Of a stretch of DNA of 35,898 bases, positions 1-7,834 are shown in pieces. The stretch lies in NCBI RefSeq assembly GCF_016107555.1, contig NZ_JABASU010000027.1:1-35898 (forward strand), read 5' to 3'. The position numbers and the translations under genes are program-made. How positions within the stretch are numbered: the stretch's first letter is position 1; each line of letters opens with the position of its first letter. Source of the DNA: Psychrobacter celer (GTDB lineage Bacteria > Pseudomonadota > Gammaproteobacteria > Pseudomonadales > Moraxellaceae). The notes under the pieces are model-generated. The model was not told the DNA's origin. It made no database searches and saw only the letters and a program-made list of their open reading frames with translations.

Positions 1-567
1 TTTTAGTAGTAGACGTATCAATGCTAATTGGTCAGATTTTTTTAGAGTAACACCACTCGTTTCTTTAATTTTACCTTGCTGATGTACCAAACGAGCGATT
101 GAATAGTTAGGATCATCATCATTAATCAGTCTATATTCATCTAGTACGCTGTATGGCGCTGGCATCTCGACTGCAGGAATATCTTGAAAGACATCCCAAA
201 AGTTCTCGTAGGTAAATTCCATCTCACGGCCACCACGTATAATGTAGCCATTCTCAGCATTACCCGAGCCATCCATAGAGCCGCCTGACACCTCTAGCTG
301 CTCTAAAAAGGTGATATTTTCTGCTGGTACTTTTCCATCACGAATGAAGTAGTAAGCACTAGATAATCCTGCGATGCCGCTACCGATTATATAAACTTTA
401 CTGTCTTTATAAGCGTCAGTTGGTCTACCAATATTACGTTGATAGTTACCTATTTTGTCAGCAAACGGCAAGGTGTTTTGTGGGTAATGGTGTGGATAAG
501 CTTTACTAGCATCTGGCTGATGTGGAAAGCTGTTGATGGTTTTTTGTTTCTTATTAGTCTTTTTCAT
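1..567 (-). CDS. ohyA: Oleate hydratase, N-terminal part (gene runs off the left edge)
   Basis: The first 189 codons are present; the rest lies beyond the window. Oleate hydratases (the former myosin-cross-reactive antigen family) are FAD enzymes that add water to the double bond of oleic acid to give 10-hydroxystearate, a membrane fatty-acid detoxification. The start ATG at 565-567 follows a good ribosome site (taaggagataata). Visible family marks are the N-terminal PHxxP-type segment (HPxN-like residues near 26-31), the dinucleotide fold [12 protein letters not shown] at about residues 62-73, and the downstream [18 protein letters not shown] stretch at about 88-103. Its promoter must lie in the stretch shared with the left end of the IS3 element at 570-740. 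Frame is open throughout, so it may be functional if complete. Confidence 0.88.
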   Translation of the reverse strand, partial: MKKTNKKQKTINSFPHQPDASKAYPHHYPQNTLPFADKIGNYQRNIGRPTDAYKDSKVYIIGSGIAGLSSAYYFIRDGKVPAENITFLEQLEVSGGSMDGSGNAENGYIIRGGREMEFTYENFWDVFQDIPAVEMPAPYSVLDEYRLINDDDPNYSIARLVHQQGKIKETSGVTLKKSDQLALIRLLLK

Positions 568-740
568 TATTATCTCCTTAGTGGGTTAAAAAGTCTTTTA
601 ACTTATTGTTGTGCTAAATAATATAGGCAGTGGTTGGTAGTGCCAAATAAATATAGGTAAATATCGTTGCTATATTGAACTATGCTGAAGAAACCGTACA
701 AGTAAACTTGGTAAACTAAGCGTATTAATCGGAGTTTATC

Positions 741-1037
741 ATGGTCAAGAAAATTAGAACTTATAGTGAAGAATTCAAAGCCGAAGCCGTCAAGAAGATA
801 TCAGACAACAACGGCAATATTTCAGCGACCGCAAAGCAGCTTGGTATCGCCATGCAAACCTTATCGAACTGGAACAACAAAGCTAATCAAGGCAAACTTG
901 CAGGAACAGCTCAATACGATCCTGATCTTATGACGGCTCTTCAAGAAATAAAGCAGCTCAAGCGACAACTTAAAGTTGCCGAAGAGGAGCGAGAGATCCT
1001 AAAAAAGGCCACGGCGTACTTTGCAAAGCACAGTTAG
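741..1037 (+). CDS. IS3-family transposase OrfA
   Basis: A 98-residue OrfA of an IS3-family insertion sequence. The N-terminal half is a helix-turn-helix of the HTH_Tnp_1 type (TYSEEFKAEAVKKI, then QLGIAMQTLSNW), which binds the element ends. The C-terminal half is a leucine-zipper coiled coil ending in EREILKKATAYFAK, the usual site of programmed frameshifting into OrfB. ATG 741 has a ribosome site (cggagtttatc). OrfA itself looks intact, but the partner OrfB is truncated after about 160 codons, so the element cannot move by itself. Confidence 0.9.
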   Translation: MVKKIRTYSEEFKAEAVKKISDNNGNISATAKQLGIAMQTLSNWNNKANQGKLAGTAQYDPDLMTALQEIKQLKRQLKVAEEEREILKKATAYFAKHS

Positions 1038-1517
1038 TCAGGTACGCCTTTATCAAAGATAACCAGCACTTCTTTAGCATCACCACTATGTGCCGTGTGC
1101 TAAGTGTTAAGCCATCAAGTTATTACGACTGGCTGAGTCGTGATATCAGTGACCAACAGATACATCGTAATCAGTCTGAGCTACTGGTTAGGGCTGCTCA
1201 CAGTGAAACTCGTGAGCGCTATGGTGTTGAGCGACTGCATGCAAAGCTCATAGAGCAAGGCCATGATATTAGCTTGTACATGGTCAGACGTATCAAAGAA
1301 GAACATGGCATCAAATGCCGTCGCCATAAACGCTTTAAAGTCACTACAGACTCAAACCATAATAAAATGGTTTATCCAAACGTGTTGGATCAGCAGTTTG
1401 ATGCTAAGCGTCCTAATGAGTCTTGGGTCAGTGACATCACCTATATCTGGACAAATGAGGGTTGGCTGTACTTAGCAGGGGTTAAAGACTTATACACTAA
1501 AGAGCTGGTTGGCTATG
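1037..1517 (+). pseudogene. IS3-family transposase OrfB, truncated
   Basis: OrfB is readable from VRYAFIKDNQHFF (in the frame entered by a frameshift at the end of OrfA) through the internal ATG at 1088, MCRVLSVKPSSYYDW. The HTH_21-like region and the start of the rve integrase core are present, including the first catalytic aspartate in WVSDITYIW at about 1423-1450. Homology stops at KELVGYE near 1517, where the right end of another IS3 element (TGAACCGCC at 1516) begins. The second Asp and the Glu of the DDE triad are missing, so this is a remnant. Confidence 0.85.
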
Positions 1518-1630
1518 AACCGCCCTGACTATATCGGTGAGTGGATTGCTTGAGTCAGGCAGCTTTGTCTGACTCAATAAGACTATCATAGTATCGTCTC
1601 TCAAACTCAAAAGACGGAGTATTTGTTTAA
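1516..1630 (-). mobile_element. Right-end scar of a second IS3-family element
   Basis: Read on the minus strand, this stretch encodes the last residues of an IS3 OrfB (PSFEFERRYYDSL, IESDKAA, stop at about 1551-1553), followed by an IS terminus that begins TGAACCGCC at 1516 on the plus strand. The same end occurs at 4540-4660 with roughly 80 percent identity over 100 bp. Only about 115 bp of this element survives, inserted into or abutting the truncated plus-strand OrfB. Confidence 0.7.
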
Positions 1631-1826
1631 TTGGGATTGTAGTTAAATCACATCCTAGCTACTCTAGTGAATGGTTATCTGTTTAAGCTGCATTTTTAAT
1701 AAATATTTTTAACTAAATATTTATTAATTATTTGTATTAAATTGACAGTGTGTCTTCTGTTACTCTGTTTATGAGTTAGCAACTGAGCTGTCTATTTTTT
1801 AACTATAATTAATATAAGAGGTGATT

Positions 1827-1916
1827 ATGAGCTTTACAGATACAGAACGTGTGATTTTAGCTAATCAATATGAAATTTTGGGTAAGTTAGGTAATGAACA
1901 AGCATACCTGCGGTGA
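1827..1916 (+). pseudogene. YfbU-family stub
   Basis: A 29-codon open frame starting with ATG 1827 after a ribosome site (ataagaggtgatt). The sequence MSFTDTERVILANQYEIL resembles the start of the YfbU family (about 165 residues in E. coli), whose function is poorly known. It ends at TGA 1914 right after ILGKLGNEQAYLR, with no further YfbU-like sequence before the Nudix gene. It is most likely a 5' fragment left by a deletion. A TTGACA box lies at 1742 and a TATAAT at 1804-1809, so the original promoter may remain. Confidence 0.55.
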
Positions 1917-2004
1917 ACCAATCAGGTACTTTCACTGTTTCGGTACCCTAGTGAGGACTTGAATATTAAGCTATCCTCTATGTCCTATTCTCAATTGAGT
2001 TTTT

Positions 2005-2469
2005 ATGTCTAATATACTAAGTAATGAACCTATAATACAATACGAACCACAGAGCCTACGTCCAATAGTAGCTACTATTGGAGTACTTTTTAAAGATGGA
2101 AAGGTGCTTTTAGTACGCCGTGCTAACCCACCCGATGCAGGTCGATGGGGTTTTCCCGGTGGTAAAATTGAACGTGGGGAAACTGTTAAAGATGCTGCCG
2201 TTCGTGAACTTTATGAAGAGACAAGCATTGTATCAAAAGCCTTTAAGACATTTAACGCTGTAGACGCGTTTGACTTTGATAGTAGTGGTAAGCTTCGTCA
2301 CCATTTTGTTCTTGTAGCCGTACTTTGTATTTGGGTTTCTGGTGATCCTCTAGCAGGTGATGACGCCCTAGAAGCTAGATTTTTCGATATTGAAGATTTG
2401 ATCAATGCAGATTTAGCCCTTAGCTTAGATGTTAAAGAAATAGCATTACAAGCAGCTGAGTTACTCTAA
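2005..2469 (+). CDS. Nudix hydrolase
   Basis: A 154-residue single-domain Nudix protein. These enzymes cleave nucleoside diphosphates linked to another moiety and need Mg2+ or Mn2+. The Nudix box runs from G53 to I75: GKIERGE, seven residues, then RELYEETSI. The catalytic EE pair (71-72) is present; the usual glycine near the end of the box is serine 74. The preceding LRPIVATIGVLFKDGKVLLV strand and PPDAGRWGFPGG loop resemble ADP-ribose pyrophosphatase-like and MutT-like proteins. The substrate cannot be told from sequence. No strong ribosome site precedes ATG 2005; the region upstream is rearranged. Confidence 0.88.
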   Translation: MSNILSNEPIIQYEPQSLRPIVATIGVLFKDGKVLLVRRANPPDAGRWGFPGGKIERGETVKDAAVRELYEETSIVSKAFKTFNAVDAFDFDSSGKLRHHFVLVAVLCIWVSGDPLAGDDALEARFFDIEDLINADLALSLDVKEIALQAAELL

Positions 2470-2487
2470 AAAGTAAGAAAGTTCGAT

Positions 2488-2559
2488 GAGAGCATCCTAT
2501 ATTCTGTGTAACAGCTGTGTGGCTTTCATCAATAATTACACAAAATGTAGGATGCTCTC
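2488..2559. repeat. Imperfect inverted repeat, 24-bp arms
   Basis: Arms 2488-2511 and 2536-2559 pair with three mismatches around a 24-nt loop. The hairpin lies just past the Nudix stop codon (2469) and could end that transcript although no clear T-run follows. It is also explained as two facing IS256-like ends. Confidence 0.6.
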
Positions 2560-2676
2560 AGCTTTTCATGCTACCAGCCATCTGTTGGGCCAGTTTTTTA
2601 ATGTCGTTTTGGTTAGTCATTGCTTATTCTCCAGTTAGTGGATTATAAGCAGTTACACAAAGTTTGGGAAACTCCC
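2488..2676 (-). mobile_element. Miniature IS256-like remnant
   Basis: On the minus strand an IS256-like end (gggagtttcccaaac then tttgtgtaac, 2652-2676) is followed by a start region and a 20-codon frame (2558-2620, MTNQNDIKKLAQQMAGSMKS) that looks like the N-terminus of an IS256/mutator transposase. It is cut by a stop and runs directly into two facing copies of a gagagcatcc...tgtgtaa end (2488-2512 and 2536-2559). The element thus has termini but almost no transposase. It could be trans-mobilised like a MITE, or be a dead scar. The family call rests on recall of IS256 ends and is not certain. Confidence 0.45.
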
Positions 2677-2723
2677 ATTATCTGATTATGGCTATTTTCC
2701 CTTTTTTATTTTTCTGAAGGCGT

Positions 2724-3476
2724 TTATAATTTTTGACAGTTTTGCAATAACGCGTAGCCACCTTTAGATTTTTTTAAATCTAACAAAGAGTAGACCATTG
2801 AGTCTCCAAACACGCCATCATTAATAGTTCCTACGCTCAGTAAGTAGTTATTATTGGAGAATACTGGATTATTTTTTTTACTATATTGATCATCAAAGTT
2901 TAGCTGTTGTGAAATATTATCGTAAGTCACTGTCGCACTAGTTTTTTGGTTATTAAAGTGGTAGGTTACGCTTAGATTTTCGTTGCTATCACACTTGTAG
3001 TTGACGACATAATTTTGCTGGTTAGATGGTTGCTGCTGGTCAGTGATAAAGGCTTTCAAATTAAAGTTTTTTGCGGTGTTTGCATGCTTACGGGCATCAT
3101 TGCGTGTTTGGCTTACGATAAGCTTATAATCCCCTGTATAAGGCAGGACTTGGAAATCACCAGAGAGTTCACTAGTTTTATTGTTATTTCCAAGATACAG
3201 TAACTTTAATACCACATCGTCTGATGTGTTTTGTCTTACTACTCTTAATACTTGATTAGCTTGTGCATGGAATATATATTCCTTTGTATCATAGCCAGTA
3301 ATACTGCCCTTGATATCCAAAACTTGGGGGTTAGCAATATTACTGTGACTATTTTTATGAGAAGTCTCTACTGCATTAGTATACTGACTACTGTTATCAG
3401 GTGTTGTGTTACAGCCTGCTAAAGCAGCTATACACGACATCACAAATGCAAGGGCGAGTATTTTCTTTGATTTCAT
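2724..3476 (-). CDS. Lipoprotein with PliG-like and MliC-like lysozyme-inhibitor domains
   Basis: A 250-residue lipoprotein: signal peptide with lipobox LAGC and lipidated Cys22. Residues about 50-150 resemble PliG, the periplasmic inhibitor of goose-type lysozyme: GSITGYDTKEYIFHA, then LPYTGDYKLIVSQTRNDARK, which matches the family's LPxxGxYxLxVxQTRNDARK signature. Residues about 155-250 resemble MliC, the membrane-bound inhibitor of c-type lysozyme: NYKCDSNENLSVTY near the start, an ATVTYDN strand, and a closing LLQNCQKL that could form the usual disulfide. No relative combining both domains is known to me. Predicted role: protection of peptidoglycan against host, protist or competitor lysozymes. 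ATG 3476 follows gaaaggttttaag. The gene stands alone; lspA and lnt in this window are the type of enzymes that would process it. Confidence 0.72.
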   Translation of the reverse strand: MKSKKILALAFVMSCIAALAGCNTTPDNSSQYTNAVETSHKNSHSNIANPQVLDIKGSITGYDTKEYIFHAQANQVLRVVRQNTSDDVVLKLLYLGNNNKTSELSGDFQVLPYTGDYKLIVSQTRNDARKHANTAKNFNLKAFITDQQQPSNQQNYVVNYKCDSNENLSVTYHFNNQKTSATVTYDNISQQLNFDDQYSKKNNPVFSNNNYLLSVGTINDGVFGDSMVYSLLDLKKSKGGYALLQNCQKL

Positions 3477-3819
3477 CTTAAAACCTTTCGTATTAAAAAA
3501 TAATTGATTATTTTAACATCCAAAATAGTTGAGTTTATTGGTGTCGGACAAACTATATATTACATCCATATCTTCGAGTAGATTTTAGCTAGTACACAAT
3601 AGACCAAAGCAAATCCAATGAAAAAACATAACAGATTAACACTCCACCCCAGTGAATGATATGTTCAAGCTAGTAAAATACGGCAAATATTCAAATATTA
3701 TCCAATCAAGAATCCAAATAATCACGCACGGGGCGTTTATTAAATTGGCTAGCGTCTTTAATTTAGTTGACACAGAGTTTTGAACGCCCTCTTCTCTTAT
3801 TATATTTAAAGGAAAAATT

Positions 3820-4260
3820 ATGCGTTCTTTGCTTCTAACGACAATGTGCTTAACGGGCAGCTTAGCTCTAGTGGCTTGTAGTAACCATCGTGCCGACACC
3901 ACGGATCTGAGTAAGCAGCCTACAATAGAAGCGCCGGTAGCGTCAGGGGCATTTACTGCTTTTGGAAACAAAGGGAAAATTTGGCGAATAGTGATTGAAG
4001 GAAATGAGCTAAGTATAGAGGCAAATTTCTTAAAGCCAACGACAGCAACAGTTACCGTGGTGGGTTCTGGTTCTGTCAATACTGAAGGTGTCGAATACGC
4101 GAGTACTGTCAATGGACAGCCTATTGTTGTGAATATAAAAAATAACCTTTGTATCGATGACAATGGCTATCAAAATGAATTTACTGCAATATTAACTTAC
4201 GCAGGCAAAGCATATCAGGGTTGTGCCGTTGCCGGTGCAATAGAAATTGCGCCCACATAG
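3820..4260 (+). CDS. COG3650-like lipoprotein
   Basis: A 146-residue lipoprotein with lipobox LVAC and lipidated Cys20, start ATG 3820 after aaaggaaaaatt. The mature part starts with a low-complexity linker, then FTAFGNKGKIWRIVIEGNEL, ..., NNLCIDDNGYQNEFTAILTY and AYQGCAVAG. This layout (a fold-start FxAxGxxxxWRxxI, a C-x-D segment, and a closing Y-x-GCA) fits the COG3650/META-like lipoprotein group of unknown function. The two cysteines at the C-D and GCA motifs likely form a disulfide. The following small membrane protein starts 17 bp downstream and may be co-transcribed. Confidence 0.75.
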   Translation: MRSLLLTTMCLTGSLALVACSNHRADTTDLSKQPTIEAPVASGAFTAFGNKGKIWRIVIEGNELSIEANFLKPTTATVTVVGSGSVNTEGVEYASTVNGQPIVVNIKNNLCIDDNGYQNEFTAILTYAGKAYQGCAVAGAIEIAPT

Positions 4261-4276
4261 CAGATAAGCCTAACCT

Positions 4277-4519
4277 ATGAATAAACCATTGAAAAAATTT
4301 AGCCTAGTATTCTTACCATCATTTTTGTGGGTCGTATTAACTGGGCTAGGATTTGGCTCTCAAAGTCTATCTAATTTGATTGAAATTATAGGAATTTTTA
4401 TAGTATCTGTGCTGTGTTTATTTATCCCAGAACGATTTATAAAATATCAACACCTTCTTCTAATACTCTTAATAATCACTGCCTTAGTGCGTTTTTTAAC
4501 CCCATATATACCGGAATAA
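4277..4519 (+). CDS. Small inner-membrane protein
   Basis: An 80-residue protein with three likely membrane helices (about residues 8-28, 33-52 and 58-76) and a basic N-terminus (MNKPLKKF). I do not recognise its family. It starts 17 bp after the upstream lipoprotein without a strong ribosome site, which fits translational coupling or a shared message. It stops shortly before the IS3 terminus at 4540, so its 3' flank has been rearranged. Confidence 0.55.
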   Translation: MNKPLKKFSLVFLPSFLWVVLTGLGFGSQSLSNLIEIIGIFIVSVLCLFIPERFIKYQHLLLILLIITALVRFLTPYIPE

Positions 4520-4539
4520 TATTAAACCAGTTGGCTATC

Positions 4540-4911
4540 TGAACCGCCCCGACTATATCGGAGAGCGTTTTATTTGAGTCAGGCAACTTTGCCTGACTCA
4601 TTAAGACTATCATAATATTGCTTTTCAAACTCAAAAGGTGATACATAACCAATCGTACTATGCATTATCATATGAATTACCCGCGTTCCAACAAAGGTAA
4701 TAACGCCAGAATCAGACATCTTATCAGTATAACGAATAGATAAATACTGAACGCCTCTATCACTACGATGAATAACGTCTTTTGGGTTGTTTCTGTCTGC
4801 AATGGCTTGATTTAACGCTGCCATCACCATATCGATGTTCATACGATTAGACACCTTCCAGCCAACAATAATACGGACAAACACATCTATAATAAACGCA
4901 GTATACCCCAA
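4540..4911 (-). pseudogene. IS3-family OrfB C-terminal fragment with element terminus
   Basis: The minus-strand frame 4579-4911 reads GYTAFIIDVFVRIIVGWKVS, then HRSDRGVQYLSIRYTDKMSD, i.e. the middle of an IS3 OrfB including the second catalytic Asp (IIDVF region) and the HSDRG motif. Just after SDSGVITFVGTR the expected SMSxxGNCWDNAxxESF segment with the catalytic Glu is missing and the frame rejoins near the end (YVSPFEFEKQYYDSLNES). The element's terminal repeat TGAACCGCCCCG lies at 4540-4551. The upstream part of OrfB is absent; the break near 4901 coincides with the start of the recombinase-module inverted repeat. Confidence 0.85.
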
Positions 4912-4992
4912 GGGAACTAGTTATTTTGCCCTTCTAACCTATTAACAGACTACTTAAAACAGACTGTTAACATGGAACCATCTATAACAGAC
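4901..4992 (+). repeat. Left copy of a 92-bp imperfect inverted repeat (res-like)
   Basis: This stretch matches the reverse complement of 8440-8531 along its full length with some mismatches: both start gtatacccca and end tataacagac, with blocks such as gactacttaaaa/gtctacttataa and atggaac in step. It lies directly upstream of the intact serine recombinase and holds several cagact/agtctg half-sites in both directions, the layout expected of a resolvase recombination site or operator. The palindromic ggggtatac at the outer edge is a candidate crossover core. Confidence 0.65.
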
Positions 4993-5076
4993 TTTTGAAT
5001 TATAGGGCTGGTTGCTGTGCTTTTCTTCTATCAATAGACTATACCCAAAACATAAAACTTCTAAACGACAACCTAT

Positions 5077-5111
5077 CTATCATTTGACTTTTATTTGATA
5101 TTAAATGATAG
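5077..5111. promoter_or_regulatory. Inverted repeat in front of the recombinase gene
   Basis: Nine-bp arms ctatcattt (5077-5085) and aaatgatag (5103-5111) flank a 17-bp spacer, 62 bp upstream of the recombinase start. The position fits an operator or an accessory recombinase-binding site. Confidence 0.45.
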
Positions 5112-5172
5112 TAATATCTTGCTATTATCAATGAACATCAATTATTAAGTCTAACTGATACAAAGAGGTATT

Positions 5173-5769
5173 ATGACCGTTCGTATTTATGTGAGAGCCA
5201 GCACTAAGGATCAAGACGCTACTAGAGCATTAATAGATTTGGTTGCCTTCAGTAGCCGCTATGGTGATAGCTATGTTGATTACGTTGAGCACTTCAGTGG
5301 TACAAAGCTCGATAGACCAATCTTAGCTAAGTTGCTAAAGGACGCCGAGCAAGGCGATATTTTATTGGTTGAAAGCGTGGATAGATTAAGCAGACTATCT
5401 CAAGATGATTTTTCGATTCTAAAGCAGCGTATTAAAGATAAGGGCTTACGATTGGTGGTGGCTGATCTACCAACCACACATACGATGAGTGACGGTATGA
5501 CAGGTGAGATCCTAAAAGTGATTAACGATATGCTGATCGATTTATTAGCGACCATGGCAAAGCTTGATAATGACAAGCGTAGAGAGCGCATTAAACAAGG
5601 ATTGGCCAACAGTGGCTATAAACCCACTGGTAAGAAAGCCAATACCGCAAAACACAATCGTATTAAAGCATTGGCTAGTCAAAACAATATGACAAAAGAA
5701 GAGATCGCTAAGGCGGTTGGTGTTGGCGTAGCTACCGTTTATCGTGTCTTAAAGCAGGTCAATAGCTGA
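5173..5769 (+). CDS. Serine recombinase (resolvase/invertase family)
   Basis: A 198-residue small serine recombinase, the normal size for resolvases and invertases. The nucleophile is Ser10 in YVRASTKDQDA. The catalytic domain continues with FSGTKLDRPILAKLL, ESVDRLSRLSQDDF and the long E-helix around residues 110-140 (MLIDLLATMAKLDNDKRRERI). The C-terminal 45 residues form a helix-turn-helix (MTKEEIAKAVGVGVATVYRVL) for site binding. ATG 5173 follows the ribosome site aaagaggtatt. It lies just inside the left inverted repeat; the inverted copy at the other end accompanies a dead relative of this gene. It may resolve plasmid multimers or invert the segment between the repeats. Confidence 0.92.
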   Translation: MTVRIYVRASTKDQDATRALIDLVAFSSRYGDSYVDYVEHFSGTKLDRPILAKLLKDAEQGDILLVESVDRLSRLSQDDFSILKQRIKDKGLRLVVADLPTTHTMSDGMTGEILKVINDMLIDLLATMAKLDNDKRRERIKQGLANSGYKPTGKKANTAKHNRIKALASQNNMTKEEIAKAVGVGVATVYRVLKQVNS

Positions 5770-5933
5770 GGTATTTTAAATATCGACTCAACGTGACCTT
5801 TGGTCTTGATTTAAAGGCATCGCAACGTCATAAGAAAATCGTTTTAATGCAATAAGGCTTTATAATAATCATTATATTGCATTCATAATTGTTTTTGCGC
5901 AAAATGGCTTATCTATAATCGCTTGAGCCACTC

Positions 5934-7517
5934 ATGATGAATACCCCTATCTCAGATCCTATTGGCGCAGCATGGCTTGTCCGTTATGCCAGCATAGAGC
6001 TGGTGTCCCCTTTATATGTCAGCAGTAGTATCGGTGGGCGCAGGCAAACCTATAAAGACGGTGACGTCATTCATAACGCTTATCAGGAAACCGCGCGTCC
6101 ACTGGACACAATCATTGCGCACTTACAGTTTCACATGCGTCATGAAGTACTGAATTTAGAGTTACTGGTTCGTCTATTTGAGCAGATAGGGGCAAATGAC
6201 GTGCAAGCATGGGTAAACGCTGAGCCGACAGGCAGCTATGCCCGTAGAATGGCTTTCTTGTATGAGTGGCTCATGGATAAGCATTTAGAGGTACCGAGTA
6301 ATATAGGCGGTAACTATGTGGATGCTTTGGTTACCAAGAAGTTGGTTACTTCAAGTCCTTCGCAGGTCATCAAGAACGCTCGCTGGCGTATCAATGACAA
6401 TCTAGCAGGAACCCGTCATTTCTGTCCGATGCTGGTAAAAACAGAGGCCTTTACGCAAGCAGCTGCACTCGATATTGCCACAATGGTTGACAAACTTAAC
6501 GATGAATTTGGGCAAGACTTACTGATGCGCGCCTCCGTATGGATGACCCTACGAGAGAGTAAAGCCAGCTTTACTATAGAAGGTGAGGGAAAAGAGTTAA
6601 AACGCATTGAACGTTTTGCCGATGTGATGGCACGGCGTACCGGCACCGGTGACATTCCGCTTGATCCTGAATCACTAGCAGAGTTGCAACAAGAGATACT
6701 CGGTAGCAAAACGGTTATCCAGCAGTATGGTGTCCGTCAATCACCAGTTTTTGTGTCGCATACTCAGGTCAATGGCTTTAAAGAAATTGTGCATTATATT
6801 GCTCCACCAGCTGATGACATTGCTGATAAGTTAGAAGGATTACAGGTATTTATGGAAAAGACTGAGGGACAATCAGCACTGATGCGTAGTGCGGTTGCCT
6901 CCTTTGCCTTTGTATATATTCATCCGCTGGCGGATGGCAATGGCCGTGTACATCGCTTTTTAATTAATGACGTCCTCAGGCGAGACCAGGTCATTCATGA
7001 GCCGATTATCCTACCTATATCACAAGCCATTGCCGAGCATCCCTCAGACCGGCATGCCTATGATAAGATTTTAGACCGTGTCTCTGTGCCGCTCATGAAG
7101 CAAATCCGTGATCATTACAGCTTTGATAAACAGGCAGTTACCTACCCTGATGGTATTCGCTCAAACTTAAATTTTGGAAATACTCACCTGATTCAACCTG
7201 CATGGCGCTTCATGGATCTAACGCCTCACGTTCAGTACTTATCAGGACTGATTGCTCATGTTATTGAAAAAGAGATGCATAACGAGTCACAGTACCTAAG
7301 ACAACATGACCATGCACGACTGGCGATAAAAGAGATTATTGAGATGCCCAACAGCTATGCCGATAGAATCATTCGTAGCATGCTGCAGAATAAGGGTGCT
7401 AAAAGTAATAAGCTATTGAAAGATTATCCGTTTTTGGCAAATGATGAGGTTTGGGACGATATTTTCTCTGTGGTTGTAGAGACATTTAAAGATGAAGCAA
7501 ATGGTTTGAATAGTTAG
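5934..7517 (+). CDS. Fic family protein (predicted AMP-transferase, self-inhibited class)
   Basis: A 527-residue Fic protein. Fic enzymes usually transfer AMP from ATP to a hydroxyl group of a target protein. The catalytic motif HPLADGNGRVHR starts at His330, with all expected residues. An inhibitory helix motif of the (S/T)xxxE(G/N) form, SFTIEG, lies at residues 212-217, upstream of the Fic core, as in class II Fic proteins that carry their own inhibitor; hence no separate antitoxin gene is needed and none is seen. The C-terminal 150 residues after the core contain helical segments (ARLAIKEIIEMP, then a region resembling a winged helix) of unclear role. Start is ATG 5934 or 5937; no strong ribosome site. 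It lies alone between the two facing recombinase modules. Confidence 0.9.
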   Translation: MMNTPISDPIGAAWLVRYASIELVSPLYVSSSIGGRRQTYKDGDVIHNAYQETARPLDTIIAHLQFHMRHEVLNLELLVRLFEQIGANDVQAWVNAEPTGSYARRMAFLYEWLMDKHLEVPSNIGGNYVDALVTKKLVTSSPSQVIKNARWRINDNLAGTRHFCPMLVKTEAFTQAAALDIATMVDKLNDEFGQDLLMRASVWMTLRESKASFTIEGEGKELKRIERFADVMARRTGTGDIPLDPESLAELQQEILGSKTVIQQYGVRQSPVFVSHTQVNGFKEIVHYIAPPADDIADKLEGLQVFMEKTEGQSALMRSAVASFAFVYIHPLADGNGRVHRFLINDVLRRDQVIHEPIILPISQAIAEHPSDRHAYDKILDRVSVPLMKQIRDHYSFDKQAVTYPDGIRSNLNFGNTHLIQPAWRFMDLTPHVQYLSGLIAHVIEKEMHNESQYLRQHDHARLAIKEIIEMPNSYADRIIRSMLQNKGAKSNKLLKDYPFLANDEVWDDIFSVVVETFKDEANGLNS

Positions 7518-7740
7518 AACAAACTCTGCTATACGCAGGAAAGTCTGCCTTAATAATCAAGCTCAAGCTAGTATTTGTGTCATCGTTACGATAATGATTC
7601 GTTTATAAAAGATTCGGCTAAAATACTGTCACCTGAAACGTAATCAATATTTTTCTTACTTAAACAGAATATATTAGAGGAACTTTGATAACAGACAATT
7701 TTTATTTGACAAGGTTATTACAGATCCTCAAAATAATTTT
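7518..7740. other. Gap after fic with a coding-like scrap
   Basis: No gene is supported. A short open frame near 7683-7760 (DKVITDPQNNFEYLSI in one frame) looks like a fragment of a protein but lacks a start and runs directly into the 8-bp repeat array. A possible SD-like agaggaac lies at 7676. Confidence 0.35.
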
Positions 7741-7828
7741 GAGTATTTGAGTATTTGAGTATTTGAGTATTTGAGTATTTGAGTATTTGAGTATTTGAGT
7801 ATTTGAGTATTTGAGTATTTGAGTATTT
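7741..7828. repeat. Tandem array, 11 perfect copies of gagtattt
   Basis: Eleven head-to-tail copies of an 8-bp unit with no interruption, 88 bp in total. It starts 224 bp after the fic stop codon and ends 6 bp before the stop codon of the recombinase pseudogene. The perfect register suggests recent expansion by slippage. A second 8-bp array (tatactta, 12 copies) lies at 35655-35750. Confidence 0.97.
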
Positions 7829-7834
7829 ATTTAG

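Noticed and set aside
3636..4163. A 175-codon minus-strand frame overlapping the COG3650-like lipoprotein
   Set aside because: It is antisense to a lipoprotein with a clear signal peptide and ribosome site; no start signals or family marks.
7741..7828. CRISPR array
   Set aside because: The units are 8 bp, contiguous and without spacers; a simple tandem repeat.
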